From: Prochlorococcaceae cyanobacterium jk18x1bzbins.87
GTDB taxonomy: Bacteria; Cyanobacteriota; Cyanobacteriia; PCC-6307; Cyanobiaceae
DNA length: 64,000 bases
Direction of reading: 5' to 3'
Assembly (NCBI GenBank): GCA_022826535.1
Contig: JAJDUS010000006.1
Location: forward strand, 1 to 64,000
A program made the translations under genes and the position numbers. Below, piece after piece: positions 12,510 through 23,089 of this stretch. Numbering within the stretch: position 1 is the stretch's first letter; every line of letters begins with the position of its first letter. The notes under the pieces are model-generated. The model was given only the letters and a program-made list of their open reading frames with translations, did no database searches and was not told where the DNA came from.

Positions 12510-13556
12510 TTGCCAACTGTCTACGTGCGCTTCCAGGTCCAGCCCTGTAGCTCTGTATCAGCGTCTTTGCAGTTGTACAGCCAACTGTCTTTTGCCATTG
12601 CATCCCGGTTTTACCTGCCTGGACATCGCTTACCCAGTACACGGCAGTTGGCCATGCAAACCAACCTGCACCGCAACACGGTCAGCAAGGTCTATCGGCA
12701 ACTGGAAGCCCATGGCATCGTCCAGGCGGTGGCCGGCTCAGGGGTGTATGTGCGGGGCCAAATCCCCATCAACCTGAAGAATACAGCCGACCAGGCCAGT
12801 GTTGCCGAGTCAGCCCCTGGCCAAGGCCATGCCCAGGAGGTGGGACGCTGCATCAATACCCTGCTCCGTAGCGGCCTCACCCTGCAAGAGGCCCTTCACC
12901 AGCTCACCACGGAAATCAACTGGCGCATCAGTTGTGGCGCCCAGGTGCTGGTCAGTACGCCCCAGGAGGACCTTGGGGCTGCACGGCTCATGGCCAGGGA
13001 ATTGATGACGCTGCCGGTTCCGGTGACCGTGGTTTCTCTGGAATGTCTAGGCCAACGCCTGGCCACCCTTGCCCAGGACGGCAAGAAGGCCACGGTGGTG
13101 ACCAGCCGCTATTTCCTGAAATCAGCCGAGGAGGTGACCAGGGTCCATCAAATGCGTTGCCTGGCCCTGGATCTCAACTCCTTTGCCCATGAGCTCAATG
13201 TGGTTGCACAACTGCGCACGGATAGCTGCGTGGGCCTGGTGAGCATCAGTTCCGGGATCCTCCGCGCAGCAGAACTCATTCTCCAGGCCCAGCGCGGGCA
13301 AGAGTTACTGGTGATGACCGCTGTGGTGGACACGGACAACCCCCATACCGGAAGAAAACAACTGCTGAGTCTTTGCAGGGCCTCAAGCACGGTCCTGTGT
13401 GACCAGCCCAGCCATCCTGTGGTGGAGGCTACCATTCGTCAATACCGTTCCCAGATGCTGCGGGTCCCGACTCTCCACTGTGTGGGCCACTACCTGCGCC
13501 CGGAAACAGTAGAGGTACTGAGCAAGGAGATGAGCCTTAGCTGTCACGCTGCCTGA
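12510..13556 (+). CDS. GntR-family transcriptional regulator
   Basis: Winged helix FYLPGHRLPSTRQLAMQTNLHRNTVSKVYRQLEAHGIVQAVAGSGVYV. Confidence 0.85.
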   Translation: MPTVYVRFQVQPCSSVSASLQLYSQLSFAIASRFYLPGHRLPSTRQLAMQTNLHRNTVSKVYRQLEAHGIVQAVAGSGVYVRGQIPINLKNTADQASVAESAPGQGHAQEVGRCINTLLRSGLTLQEALHQLTTEINWRISCGAQVLVSTPQEDLGAARLMARELMTLPVPVTVVSLECLGQRLATLAQDGKKATVVTSRYFLKSAEEVTRVHQMRCLALDLNSFAHELNVVAQLRTDSCVGLVSISSGILRAAELILQAQRGQELLVMTAVVDTDNPHTGRKQLLSLCRASSTVLCDQPSHPVVEATIRQYRSQMLRVPTLHCVGHYLRPETVEVLSKEMSLSCHAA

Positions 13557-13578
13557 TGGGACCAGCCATTCTGCACAG

Positions 13579-14484
13579 GTGGGATACAGGCTGTCAGGAT
13601 GGATGCTGAGTCCACCCATGGCCGCCATGCGCACGCTTTTGGCTGATTTCCGGATGATTCGGGAGCGGGACCCGGCAGCCCGGGACTGGCTGGAGTCCCT
13701 GCTCTGCTACCCAGGCTTCCATGCTCTGGTGCTTCATCGCTTCAGCCATAAGCTCTGGCGCCTGGGACTGCCGCTGCTGCCCCGTCTGATTTCCCATGTG
13801 GGACGTTTTCTCACAGGGGTGGAGATTCACCCTGGGGCCCGCATTGCTGCAGGGGTGTTCATTGATCACGGCATGGGGGTGGTGGTTGGCGAGACCACGG
13901 AAATTGGCGAGGGTTGCACCCTCTACCAGGGGGTGACCCTGGGGGGGACCGGCAAGGAGACCGGCAAGCGCCACCCCACCCTGGATCGCAATGTGGTTGT
14001 GGGCGCTGGCGCCAAGGTGCTGGGGGCCATTACCATTGGGGCCAACACCCGTGTGGGGGCTGGCTCGGTTGTGGTGAAAGACGTGCCTCACCACTGCACG
14101 GTGGTGGGTGTGCCGGGCCGGGTGATTCACCGCTCCGGGGTGCGGGTGGATCCCTTGGCCCATTCCCAACTGCCGGATGCGGAAGCCCGGGTCATCCGCA
14201 ACCTCATGGACCGCATTGACGCCCTGGAAGGGGAAGTGGTTGCCCTGCAGGAGTGCCTGCGGGATGTGGCGGCTGGAAGGCCACTGCGCCCCCGCTGTGG
14301 AGGGCAGGCCCAAAATCTGCAGGACCGGGAGATCATCGAATTCTTCAGTGGCCAGGACCATGGCCAGGATGGTGATTCCTGCCCCCAACCCACGGCGGAC
14401 GATACTGCATCTCAGACGATCACATCTCCACGGGAGGGGGTAGACACTGCCGGTGGCCGCGGTTCAAACATGAACATGGAGTAG
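13579..14484 (+). CDS. cysE: serine O-acetyltransferase
   Basis: [56 protein letters not shown] left-handed beta-helix hexapeptides. Confidence 0.93.
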   Translation: MGYRLSGWMLSPPMAAMRTLLADFRMIRERDPAARDWLESLLCYPGFHALVLHRFSHKLWRLGLPLLPRLISHVGRFLTGVEIHPGARIAAGVFIDHGMGVVVGETTEIGEGCTLYQGVTLGGTGKETGKRHPTLDRNVVVGAGAKVLGAITIGANTRVGAGSVVVKDVPHHCTVVGVPGRVIHRSGVRVDPLAHSQLPDAEARVIRNLMDRIDALEGEVVALQECLRDVAAGRPLRPRCGGQAQNLQDREIIEFFSGQDHGQDGDSCPQPTADDTASQTITSPREGVDTAGGRGSNMNME

Positions 14485-17267
14485 ATGACATTACGGCGCA
14501 TTTGGGTCATCATGTCCAAAAACATGGTATATCCTTCATTTTTGTACTCCATGAGGGGATCTTTCTGGCCATATCCCCGTAAATTCACCGATTCCCGTAG
14601 AGCATCCATACTCTGCAAATGTTCACGCCAAAGAGTGTCAATCTGCTGCAGAATAAAGAAGCGCTCAGCCTGACGCATCAGATTAGACTGGATTTCATTG
14701 ACTTGGAACTCCTTGATGTCGTAGGCACTGCGTAGTTGCTCGCAGAGAAAAGCCTTGAGCTCTTCAACCTTGAGGTCACGGAGGTCCTGGGGTTGTAGAT
14801 CACTGAGCAGGTGAACAAACTCTTTCACTTTGCCCACCAGCAGATCCAGTGGCCATTCCTCCGGGGGGAGCTCAGGGTCCACATAGGCATCAACAATGTC
14901 TTCCATGGTGCGCTCTCCATAACTCAGAACCTGTTGTTTCAGTTGGTCTCCCTTCAACACCCGGCGCCGCTCCGCATAAATGGCGCGCCGCTGGTTATTC
15001 ATGACTTGGTCGTAATCAAAGACTTGTTTGCGGATATCAAAGTAATAGGTTTCCACTTTCTTTTGGGCAGATTCCAGGGAGCGGGTGAGCAGACCGGATT
15101 CAATGGGCATGTCCTCATCAACGCGGAAGGCGTCCATCACCTTGGCCACCCGCTCACCACCAAAGATGCGCAACAGGCTATCCTCCAAAGACAGGAAGAA
15201 CCGGCTGCTCCCTGGATCTCCCTGGCGCCCGGAGCGGCCCCGCAGTTGGTTATCCACCCGCCGAGACTCATGACGTTCCGTCCCGATCACATGGAGCCCC
15301 CCGCGATCAGTCACCTCCTCCTGCTCACGATTGGTTACCTTATCATATTCCCCACGAATCTCCTGCATCAGTTCCCGTAGTTTCTTGATTAAATCATCCT
15401 GAATGGGGGCCTTCTCTGCCGCCACATTGAGGCGCTCATCCAAAGTGATGAGGCTCAACTGCTTCTCTCCCCAAGCCTCCACCAACTCAACCTTCAGTTG
15501 GGCCAACTGCTGCCCTGTCCCTGAGCTGATGGGGCAAGGAAACAGTTTGGCCAGGCGGCGGGACTGCTCCTCTTGCCGCTTACGTCGTCGGGCTTCTACT
15601 TGCAGGGGGGGCAACTGCTGCTTGTCCAGCCCGTCACCCCGTGTGAGCTGGGGATCCTCCGGGTTCACCAACTGGGGGAGCAATTCCTCACGGATGCGCA
15701 GACGGGCCATATAGTCCGTGTTGCCGCCAAGAATAATGTCCGTGCCGCGGCCCGCCATGTTGGTGGAGATGGTTACAGCCCCGGCGCGGCCCGCCTGGGC
15801 GATAATCTCTGCTTCTCGTTCCACATTTTCCGGCTTGGCATTCAAGAGGTTGTGGGGAATGCTGCGCTCCTTCAGCAAACCGCTGATCAACTCGGACTTC
15901 TCCACACTGGTGGTGCCCACCAGGACTGGTCGCCCCATCTCGTGTTCCTTGGCAATCTCATCGGCAACGGCACGCCACTTGGCCGCTTCTGTCTTAAACA
16001 CCTGATCTGGTAAATCGTTGCGAATCAAGCGGCGATTGGTGGGAACAACTGCAACTTCAAGGTTATAGGTTTTCTCCAGCTCGGTTTCCTCTGTTTTGGC
16101 GGTGCCGGTCATGCCGGCAAGGCGGGGATAGAGAAGGAACAGGTTTTGATAGGTGATGGTGGCCATGGTCTGGGTTTCTGCCTGGATCTCCAGATCTTCC
16201 TTGGCTTCAATGGCTTGATGCTGGCCATCACTCCACCGTCGTGTTGGCATCACGCGCCCGGTGAACTCATCCACAATCACTGCTTGACCCTCACGGACAA
16301 TGTAATTTACGTCTTTGGTAAATAATTCTTTGGCTTTGAGGGCGTTGTTAATATAATGTGCCCAGGGATCCTTGGGATTGAACAGATCCTTAACCTGTAA
16401 CAGTGTCTCCACCTTCTCAAAACCTTGATCCGTCAGCATCACATTACGCTGTTTCTCGTCCACCTCATAGTCCCCCTCAGGTTCCACCCCGTCCTTTGTC
16501 ATCCCTTCAGCCCGTAGCAACTGGGTGGCAATGGCAGCGGCTTCTTTGTATTTTTCCTGGGGACGCTCCACCTGGCCGGAGATAATCAGAGGGGTGCGGG
16601 CCTCATCCACCAAGATGGAATCCACCTCATCAATAATGCAATAATGAAAGTCCCGCTGCACCAGATCCTTGAGATCCGTGGCCATATTGTCCCGTAGATA
16701 GTCAAAGCCCAACTCGCTGTTGGTGACGTAGGTGATATCGCAGGCATAGTTGCGCTGACGCTCCCCAGGGCTCATCTCCTGCTGGATCAAGCCGACGCTC
16801 AGGCCCAAAAAACGATGAATCTGGCCCACCCACTCCGTATCGCGGCGGGCCAGGTAGTCATTGACGGTGACAATATGCACACCCTGCCCCGTCAAGGCAT
16901 TGAGATAGGCGGGCAGGGTGGCCACCAGGGTTTTCCCCTCCCCTGTTTTCATCTCGGCAATTTGGCCGTCATGGAGCACCATGCCGCCAATGAGCTGCAC
17001 ATCAAAGTGACGCATGTCCAGCACACGCTTGCCCGCCTCCCGCACCACAGCGAAGGCTTCCGACAGCAGTTCATCCATCAGCTCAAGGCGCTGCTCCGGC
17101 TTCCGAAGGCCTGCAAACCTCTCTCGGAATGTCTGGGTTCGCCCCTGCAACTCCTGGTCGGAGAGGGCTGCGATCTCCTCCTCAAGGCCGTTGATCTGGG
17201 CCACAAAGGGCTGGTATCGTTTCAGCTTGCGGGCGTTAGGGTCACCCAGAAGCAGCTTGAGCATCAC
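14412..17267 (-). CDS. secA: preprotein translocase subunit SecA
   Basis: [79 protein letters not shown]. Confidence 0.97.
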   Translation of the reverse strand: MMLKLLLGDPNARKLKRYQPFVAQINGLEEEIAALSDQELQGRTQTFRERFAGLRKPEQRLELMDELLSEAFAVVREAGKRVLDMRHFDVQLIGGMVLHDGQIAEMKTGEGKTLVATLPAYLNALTGQGVHIVTVNDYLARRDTEWVGQIHRFLGLSVGLIQQEMSPGERQRNYACDITYVTNSELGFDYLRDNMATDLKDLVQRDFHYCIIDEVDSILVDEARTPLIISGQVERPQEKYKEAAAIATQLLRAEGMTKDGVEPEGDYEVDEKQRNVMLTDQGFEKVETLLQVKDLFNPKDPWAHYINNALKAKELFTKDVNYIVREGQAVIVDEFTGRVMPTRRWSDGQHQAIEAKEDLEIQAETQTMATITYQNLFLLYPRLAGMTGTAKTEETELEKTYNLEVAVVPTNRRLIRNDLPDQVFKTEAAKWRAVADEIAKEHEMGRPVLVGTTSVEKSELISGLLKERSIPHNLLNAKPENVEREAEIIAQAGRAGAVTISTNMAGRGTDIILGGNTDYMARLRIREELLPQLVNPEDPQLTRGDGLDKQQLPPLQVEARRRKRQEEQSRRLAKLFPCPISSGTGQQLAQLKVELVEAWGEKQLSLITLDERLNVAAEKAPIQDDLIKKLRELMQEIRGEYDKVTNREQEEVTDRGGLHVIGTERHESRRVDNQLRGRSGRQGDPGSSRFFLSLEDSLLRIFGGERVAKVMDAFRVDEDMPIESGLLTRSLESAQKKVETYYFDIRKQVFDYDQVMNNQRRAIYAERRRVLKGDQLKQQVLSYGERTMEDIVDAYVDPELPPEEWPLDLLVGKVKEFVHLLSDLQPQDLRDLKVEELKAFLCEQLRSAYDIKEFQVNEIQSNLMRQAERFFILQQIDTLWREHLQSMDALRESVNLRGYGQKDPLMEYKNEGYTMFLDMMTQMRRNVIYSMFMFEPRPPAVSTPSRGDVIV

Positions 17268-17462
17268 GCATCTCCAGCGGCAAAGGCTCCTTGACAGTGG
17301 ACTGAGCTGTCAACAGGCCGCCTTCATTGGTGCCAACATCCTACCATCACCCCGTCCCTGGAGGGGCAATCTGTCCCAGGCAAGGCTAAGCTCTGATGCA
17401 AGCTGGGTCGCCAACCCGTGGTTTCCAGACCTCCCTCCCCCTGCCTGGGCCAGGTGATCGCC

Positions 17463-17948
17463 ATGAACAAAGACCCCAGCACACTGCGCAGCTTCTCCCA
17501 TGGCCGCTGGCTCTTCTGGCTACCTGCCCTGCTGCGGACACCCCTGCAAGGGGTCCTGGAGGGGCACCCTCTGCCGGTGGGTCAGTTGCAGGCGCTGTTC
17601 AGGGACAACAGCTTCTGGGGACGGGAACGGCGCCCTGCCGGTTTGCTGCGCAGTCTGCGGGGCTCAGACGTGATCGTGAGCACCTGGGATGGGGAAGATT
17701 TGGTGGCTGTGGGGCGCGCCACCAGTGACGGAATCTACCGGGCTGTGCTCTGGGATGTGGTGGTCCGTCAAGATTGGCAAGGTCGTGGCGCGGGCCGGGC
17801 TATGGTGAGCCGCCTGCTGGCGGCGCCGCCAGTGCGCTGTGCTGAGCGGGTCTATGCCATGACCACCCATGGGGTGGGCTTCTATCGGCGGCTGGGTTTC
17901 CATGAGGAAGAGAAGCAGCATCTCATGCTGTTCCGGACGGGCTTCTGA
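17463..17948 (+). CDS. GNAT-family N-acetyltransferase
   Basis: LWDVVVRQDWQGRGAGRAMVSRLLA motif A; GVGFYRRLGFHE. Confidence 0.82.
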   Translation: MNKDPSTLRSFSHGRWLFWLPALLRTPLQGVLEGHPLPVGQLQALFRDNSFWGRERRPAGLLRSLRGSDVIVSTWDGEDLVAVGRATSDGIYRAVLWDVVVRQDWQGRGAGRAMVSRLLAAPPVRCAERVYAMTTHGVGFYRRLGFHEEEKQHLMLFRTGF

Positions 17949-17973
17949 GCCTCCTGGAGTCAACTGGAATCAA

Positions 17974-18044
17974 GCGGATGAAGAGACTCGAACTCTCGAC
18001 CCTCTCCTTGGCAAGGAGATGCTCTACCACTGAGCTACATCCGC
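17974..18044 (-). tRNA. tRNA-Gly (GCC)
   Basis: Reverse complement GCGGATGTAGCTCAGTGGTAGAGCATCTCCTTGCCAAGGAGAGGGTCGAGAGTTCGAGTCTCTTCATCCGC, complete cloverleaf. Confidence 0.95.
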
Positions 18045-18110
18045 AGCCGGCTGGACAACGCCGTGCCTGGGGATCCATCATGAACCACGGAGGGCCTATC
18101 TGTCAATGGG

Positions 18111-18695
18111 TCAGGGAACGATGGGGGAGGGGGAGGAAGGAAGCACCCCCATGAGGCTGGCCATCTCCAGGGCCTCAAGGCCGTAGGTCCAGCCCAGATT
18201 GCTTTTGATGCCAGCCCGCTCCAGGGCCTGCTGCAGGGTATCGGTGGTGAGAACCCCAAAGATCACCGGGATGCCACTGTCGCGGGCAACACTGGCCACC
18301 CCCTTGGACACCTCGGCAATGACCACATCAAAGTGGGGCGTGTCGCCACGGACCACGGCCCCCAAGGCAATGATCACCTGATAGCGGCCACTGCGGGCCA
18401 GGCGTTGAGCCACCACAGGGATTTCAAAACTCCCTGGCACCCACACCGTATCCAATTGGGAACTGGTCTCACCGGTGTCAATGCCGTGGCGGGTCAGGCA
18501 GTCGAGGCAGCCGGAAAGCAGACGGGTGGTGATGAGATCATTGAAACGAGCCACCACCAGACCAATGCGGACACGATCCAGCTCCGGAGCAGAAAAGCTC
18601 CCTTCAAACGTGGTCACTTGCGGGGGTGCTCCTGGCCAATGCAGCCTAGATGGTGGAGCCTGGATCCTCAGGCCACAAAAACACTCATGCCCCAA
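18111..18695 (-). CDS. ribH: 6,7-dimethyl-8-ribityllumazine synthase
   Basis: [61 protein letters not shown]. Confidence 0.93.
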   Translation of the reverse strand: MGHECFCGLRIQAPPSRLHWPGAPPQVTTFEGSFSAPELDRVRIGLVVARFNDLITTRLLSGCLDCLTRHGIDTGETSSQLDTVWVPGSFEIPVVAQRLARSGRYQVIIALGAVVRGDTPHFDVVIAEVSKGVASVARDSGIPVIFGVLTTDTLQQALERAGIKSNLGWTYGLEALEMASLMGVLPSSPSPIVP

Positions 18696-18856
18696 TTGAG
18701 CAGCACCAGGCCAATCCAGACCGCACTGCCCAAAAGAATCAACCGATTGGAGCGACCGCTATCTTCACCGCTGGCATAAAGCACAGGCACGGCCACCACC
18801 ATGGCAAAGCTCATCACCACCAGGAGGAACACAGTGAACACATTGAGAATCTGCAT
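18668..18856 (-). CDS. psbZ: photosystem II protein PsbZ (Ycf9)
   Basis: [62 protein letters not shown]. Confidence 0.92.
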   Translation of the reverse strand: MQILNVFTVFLLVVMSFAMVVAVPVLYASGEDSGRSNRLILLGSAVWIGLVLLNWGMSVFVA

Positions 18857-18944
18857 GGGTACGCAGTAGGGATAGGAGACTCCGTAAATCAGTCTTCCAT
18901 GAAAACCATGCACTTGCGGTTTTCTGCCTACGATCCGCAACAGC

Positions 18945-21743
18945 TTGTGGGAGTTGGAGAAGATGGGTGGTGAAGCAGAGCCCCATCACAATCAGCAGTT
19001 GGCCTTCATTGGCCTGGAAGCCGTCCCAGCGAATCCAGGCCCCATCACTACCGTGGCCAGCACCAAACCAGCGGCGCCGGCGCGCCGTCAGGACCCCATG
19101 GCTGGGCAGCAGAACCAGCAGAACTCCGGCGAAGAGGTGTTGAACTCAGGTCCCCGCTGGCGTCACCACAGCCAGGTGCCCTTCCCGGCCCTGACGCCCA
19201 TGCTCCGCCACTACGTGGACCTTAAGCGTCAACATCCCCAGCGCCTGCTCCTGTATCGCCTGGGGGACTTCTACGAGTGCTTCTTTGAGGATGCCATCAC
19301 CGCCTCCACTGTGCTGGAGCTGACCCTGACGGGCAAGGAAGGGGGGCGCGCCATTGGTCGGGTGCCCATGGCCGGCATTCCCCATCATGCCCTTGAGCGC
19401 TATACCACCCAGTTGCTGCGCCATGGGTGCAGTGTGGCCATCTGTGATCAGTTGGAGACCACCCCCAGCCATGGGGGCCTCCTGCGACGGGACATCACCC
19501 GGGTGCTCACCCCTGGGACAGTGCTGGAGGAGGGGATGCTGAGCGCCCGGCACAACAATTGGCTGGCCGCAGCGCTTGCCGGTGAAAACGGCCATGGGCC
19601 CGCCTGGGGGCTTGCTGTGGCGGACGTGTCCACAGGGGAATTCCAGGCCACCCAGGTGCGCAACAGTAGCCAGTTGAACCAGGAGCTGCTCCGCCTACGG
19701 GTGGCGGAACTGCTGCTTCCCCAGGGGGGCGACCCCGGTGAGGACAGGGCAGCCATGGCGCCACCGCCCTGGTGCCCCAAGGGGCTGGCGGTGGGCACAG
19801 TCCCCCGCCGGGCCTTCCAGCGCATGGCGGCGGAGACCGTGTTGCAGGAGCGCTTCCAACTGACGGGAGTTTCCGGACTGGGACTCCATGTGCTCCCCTT
19901 GGCTCTCGGTGCCTGCGGCGGACTGCTGCACTATCTGCAAGATACCCAGCGGGGCATGACTGTTCCCCTGGCCATGCCCAGAACCTATTCCCTGGAGCAG
20001 CACCTGCAGATCGATCAGCAAACCCATCGCCATCTGGAACTCACGGAAACCCAGCGGGATGGCCAGTGGCAGGGATCCCTGCTCTGGGCCATTGACCACA
20101 CCCTCACAGCCATGGGGGGACGCTGTCTGCGCCGCTGGTTGCAACGGCCCCTGGTGGATCTCCAAGCCATTGCCGCACGGCAGGAGACCATTGCCACGCT
20201 GATGGCAACACCCGAATTGCGGCAAGCCCTGCGCCGGGTGCTGCGTCCCATGGGGGATCTGGAGCGCCTGGCGGGGCGTTCAGCCAGTGGCACAGCGGGG
20301 GCCCGGGATCTGATGGCCCTGGCGGATGGCCTGGAGCGGCTGGGGCAGTTGGCGGGCCTGCTCCGTGATGCCCCTGGTCCCTATTTCCAACCCTTGCGCC
20401 ACCGGGATCCCGCCTTGGGGGCACTCATGGAGACCACGCGACGGACACTGGTCAGTAGTCCACCTCTGTCCCTGTTGGAGGGGGGGCTGATCCAGGACGG
20501 GGTGGATGATCGTCTGGACGAGATGCGCCAACGGCTGGGTGAAGATCAAGCCTGGCTGAACCAGTTGGAGCAGCGGGAACGACAGGCCACCGGTATCAGC
20601 AGCCTGCGCCTGAACCTGCACCGCAGCTTCGGCTATTTCATCAGCATCAGCAAGAGCCGGGCCCACCAAGCTCCGGAGCGCTACATCCGCCGCCAGACCT
20701 TGGCCAATGAGGAACGCTTTGTCACACCGGAATTGAAAGAGCGGGAGGGACGCATCCTGTCCTTGCGCTCCCGTACAGCCCAGCAGGAGTATGATCTCTT
20801 TTGCGGTCTGCGCCACCAGGTGGGGGAGCAGGCCGGTCCCATCCGCCACCGGGCCGCAGCCGTGGCAGCCCTGGATGCCCTGGTGGGTCTGGCGGAGTTG
20901 GCAGCCACCCACAACTACTGCCGTCCCCAGATGGATGACAGCCGCACCATCGCCATCACCGCAGGCCGGCACCCGGTGGTGGAGCAAAACCTGGTGCAGG
21001 GGACCTTTGTGGCCAATGACCTTGCCCTCGCCCAACCTCAGGGCGCCGATCTGATCATTCTCACAGGTCCCAATGCCAGCGGCAAAAGCTGCTATCTGCG
21101 GCAGACGGGACTGCTGCAGATCCTGGCCCAGATGGGCAGTTATGTGCCGGCCACTGCAGCACGCCTGGGCCTCTGTGACCGGATCTTTTCCCGGGTTGGC
21201 GCTGTGGACGATCTGGCGGCAGGGCAATCCACCTTCATGGTGGAGATGAGTGAAACCGCCAATATCCTCCACCACGCCACGGATCGTTCCCTGGTGTTGC
21301 TGGATGAGATTGGCCGTGGCACCGCCACCTTTGATGGACTGGCCATTGCCTGGGCCGTGGCGGAAGACCTGGCCACCCACCTGGGGTCCCGCACCATCTT
21401 TGCCACCCACTACCACGAACTCAACCACTTGGCCCGTCACCTGAGCAACGTGGTGAATCACCAGGTGATTGTGGTGGAAAAGAACGACCAACTGGTGTTT
21501 CTTCACCAGGTGCGCCCAGGTGGCGCAGACCGCAGCTATGGCATTGAAGCTGCACGCCTGGCGGGAATGCCGAGCTCCGTGGTGCTGCGGGCCCGTCAAG
21601 TGCTCAGCACCATTGAGGCCAATAGCCACTTGGCGGTGGAGCCGGTGGAGGCGCCTTTCTCTTCCCGTCCCTCTGGGTGTAGAGCCTTTCAAACCACCTG
21701 CAAAGACCATGGCGCCAGTGTCGGTGGCCCCGATCAATGCTGA
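18945..21743 (+). CDS. mutS: DNA mismatch repair protein MutS (true start probably downstream of 18945)
   Basis: [85 protein letters not shown]. Confidence 0.95.
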   Translation: MWELEKMGGEAEPHHNQQLAFIGLEAVPANPGPITTVASTKPAAPARRQDPMAGQQNQQNSGEEVLNSGPRWRHHSQVPFPALTPMLRHYVDLKRQHPQRLLLYRLGDFYECFFEDAITASTVLELTLTGKEGGRAIGRVPMAGIPHHALERYTTQLLRHGCSVAICDQLETTPSHGGLLRRDITRVLTPGTVLEEGMLSARHNNWLAAALAGENGHGPAWGLAVADVSTGEFQATQVRNSSQLNQELLRLRVAELLLPQGGDPGEDRAAMAPPPWCPKGLAVGTVPRRAFQRMAAETVLQERFQLTGVSGLGLHVLPLALGACGGLLHYLQDTQRGMTVPLAMPRTYSLEQHLQIDQQTHRHLELTETQRDGQWQGSLLWAIDHTLTAMGGRCLRRWLQRPLVDLQAIAARQETIATLMATPELRQALRRVLRPMGDLERLAGRSASGTAGARDLMALADGLERLGQLAGLLRDAPGPYFQPLRHRDPALGALMETTRRTLVSSPPLSLLEGGLIQDGVDDRLDEMRQRLGEDQAWLNQLEQRERQATGISSLRLNLHRSFGYFISISKSRAHQAPERYIRRQTLANEERFVTPELKEREGRILSLRSRTAQQEYDLFCGLRHQVGEQAGPIRHRAAAVAALDALVGLAELAATHNYCRPQMDDSRTIAITAGRHPVVEQNLVQGTFVANDLALAQPQGADLIILTGPNASGKSCYLRQTGLLQILAQMGSYVPATAARLGLCDRIFSRVGAVDDLAAGQSTFMVEMSETANILHHATDRSLVLLDEIGRGTATFDGLAIAWAVAEDLATHLGSRTIFATHYHELNHLARHLSNVVNHQVIVVEKNDQLVFLHQVRPGGADRSYGIEAARLAGMPSSVVLRARQVLSTIEANSHLAVEPVEAPFSSRPSGCRAFQTTCKDHGASVGGPDQC

Positions 21744-22050
21744 AAGCAGAAGGAGGAGGTCAATTGATACAGAGCCATGCTGCTCTTCATGTAATCGCTA
21801 CGACCAGAATGCTTTCGTGCGCACGCGACGTTGGCTTCCCTGGGCTTTCCCATCGCCCAAAGTGGACCCCATACGGGCAGGACATTGGTATTGTCAGAGT
21901 TGACATCGCTCCTTAAGGAGAACGTGTTGGGCAAACCCACAGCCTTCAGCCACCAGGAGACCGCCAGCCGGCTGAAAGCCCTCTATGGCCTTACCCTGTC
22001 CCTATTCCGGGTTCTGCGCTGATTGATTATGGGTCTGGAGTCCTCAATGC

Positions 22051-22153
22051 AAACACTGGCAACCCCCTTTCCGGGTCAGTCCTGGCTTTTCAAAAGCCTT
22101 GCTGTAAGATGAGGAGTGAGAGTCTTCTGTGAAAGCGCCTTGAAGTTTTCCAG
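22051..22153 (+). repeat. copy A of a 103-bp dispersed repeat (inverted relative to 41521-41623)
   Basis: Aligns by eye to the reverse complement of 41521-41623 with few mismatches; contains GGCTTTTCAAAAGCC hairpin. Confidence 0.85.
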
Positions 22154-22229
22154 CCTGTCCCAACCTATAAACTCTGGCGTGACCTCCTTAGCGATCCCAG
22201 CCGCCATTGGGAGGTCCCAACCCGGGGGA

Positions 22230-22496
22230 TCATTGGGGAATGGCACGGAGCATGGCCACCAATGTGCGATGGGCGTCCTCGCTGTCTTGCAATGGGTGAT
22301 CAAAGGCAATCCTCAGGGGTTGCCCATCCACCTCCAGATCCATCCATTCCGTGGTCACGGCTGCCAGTCGCGCTGTGGAGACCTGGGGGCAACCGCCGTA
22401 GTGGCGCGCATAGGCGGCAACTGCACTGCTGTGGTCGGCATTCATGTGGCGGCAGATGCGTTCGCTGACAGCAGGGGTGAGGGGATCAGCAGCCAT
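22230..22496 (-). CDS. DUF2470-like domain protein
   Basis: SERICRHMNADHSSAVAAYARHYGG...LAAVTTEWMDLEVDGQPLRIAFDHPLQDSEDAHRTLVAML. Confidence 0.72.
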   Translation of the reverse strand: MAADPLTPAVSERICRHMNADHSSAVAAYARHYGGCPQVSTARLAAVTTEWMDLEVDGQPLRIAFDHPLQDSEDAHRTLVAMLRAIPQ

Positions 22497-22532
22497 AACG
22501 CTGGATAGGTGGTCATCCCATCCTGCACCAGA

Positions 22533-22646
22533 TCAGGACTGCCACCGGGCCCAGAGCAAACCCAGGAGTCTTAGACCACTGAAGCCCACATAGCTTGTCA
22601 GGATCAGAAACAGGCTGATGGACACAATGGCTTGCAGACGCTTCAT
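22533..22646 (-). CDS. possible 37-aa single-TM membrane protein
   Basis: MKRLQAIVSISLFLILTSYVGFSGLRLLGLLWARWQS*; below the ORF-track length cut-off; family not recognised. Confidence 0.4.
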   Translation of the reverse strand: MKRLQAIVSISLFLILTSYVGFSGLRLLGLLWARWQS

Positions 22647-23007
22647 GGGGTGCCCTCCGGCAACACAGGGGAGATTTTCCCCCAGTCTGACGACCCAAGG
22701 GCTGATTTCTGCTTGCTTGTCAAGGCTTGGCCGCCACGAGGTTTTCCAGCACCTGATCCAGCTTGTCGCCCAATATCCGGTTATCCGCCTTGAGGTCCAG
22801 TTTCACCATATCCGTCTGCTAGCTCAGCCTGGTTTCCGTATCCCTGATGTCACCCCTCAGGGATTGAAGCCGGTACACCAACGGTAACCAGGGGAATCAA
22901 CACTGTGGTGATGATAATCACCGTCACTGGAGGCTCCAACCATTGACGTCACCAGGGGTTCCTTGCCCGTGGGTCAACCGTTGTCGGGACATCGGCTTCC
23001 CCAGGCC

Positions 23008-23058
23008 TGGCGGGTGGCGGGTGGCGGGTGGCGGGTGGCGGGTGGCGGGTGGCGGGCT
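23008..23058. repeat. 7-bp tandem repeat (GGGTGGC)n
   Basis: cctggcgggtggcgggtggcgggtggcgggtggcgggtggcgggtggcgggct, about seven units. Confidence 0.95.
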
Positions 23059-23089
23059 GGGGTCATCACACCTCAAATTCAGGGGATCA

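Noticed and set aside
20280-21737. 485-aa minus-strand ORF opposite mutS
   Set aside because: Shadow ORF in high-GC DNA; mutS on the other strand has unambiguous Walker and mismatch-repair motifs, and the antisense product shows no recognisable family
22690-22920. Possible pseudogene of a small coiled-coil protein on the minus strand (KLDLKADNRILGDKLDQVLENLVAAKP)
   Set aside because: Text is split between frames and too short to assign a family; left unannotated
22980-23060. Possible CRISPR array
   Set aside because: The units are contiguous 7-bp repeats without spacers; a simple VNTR
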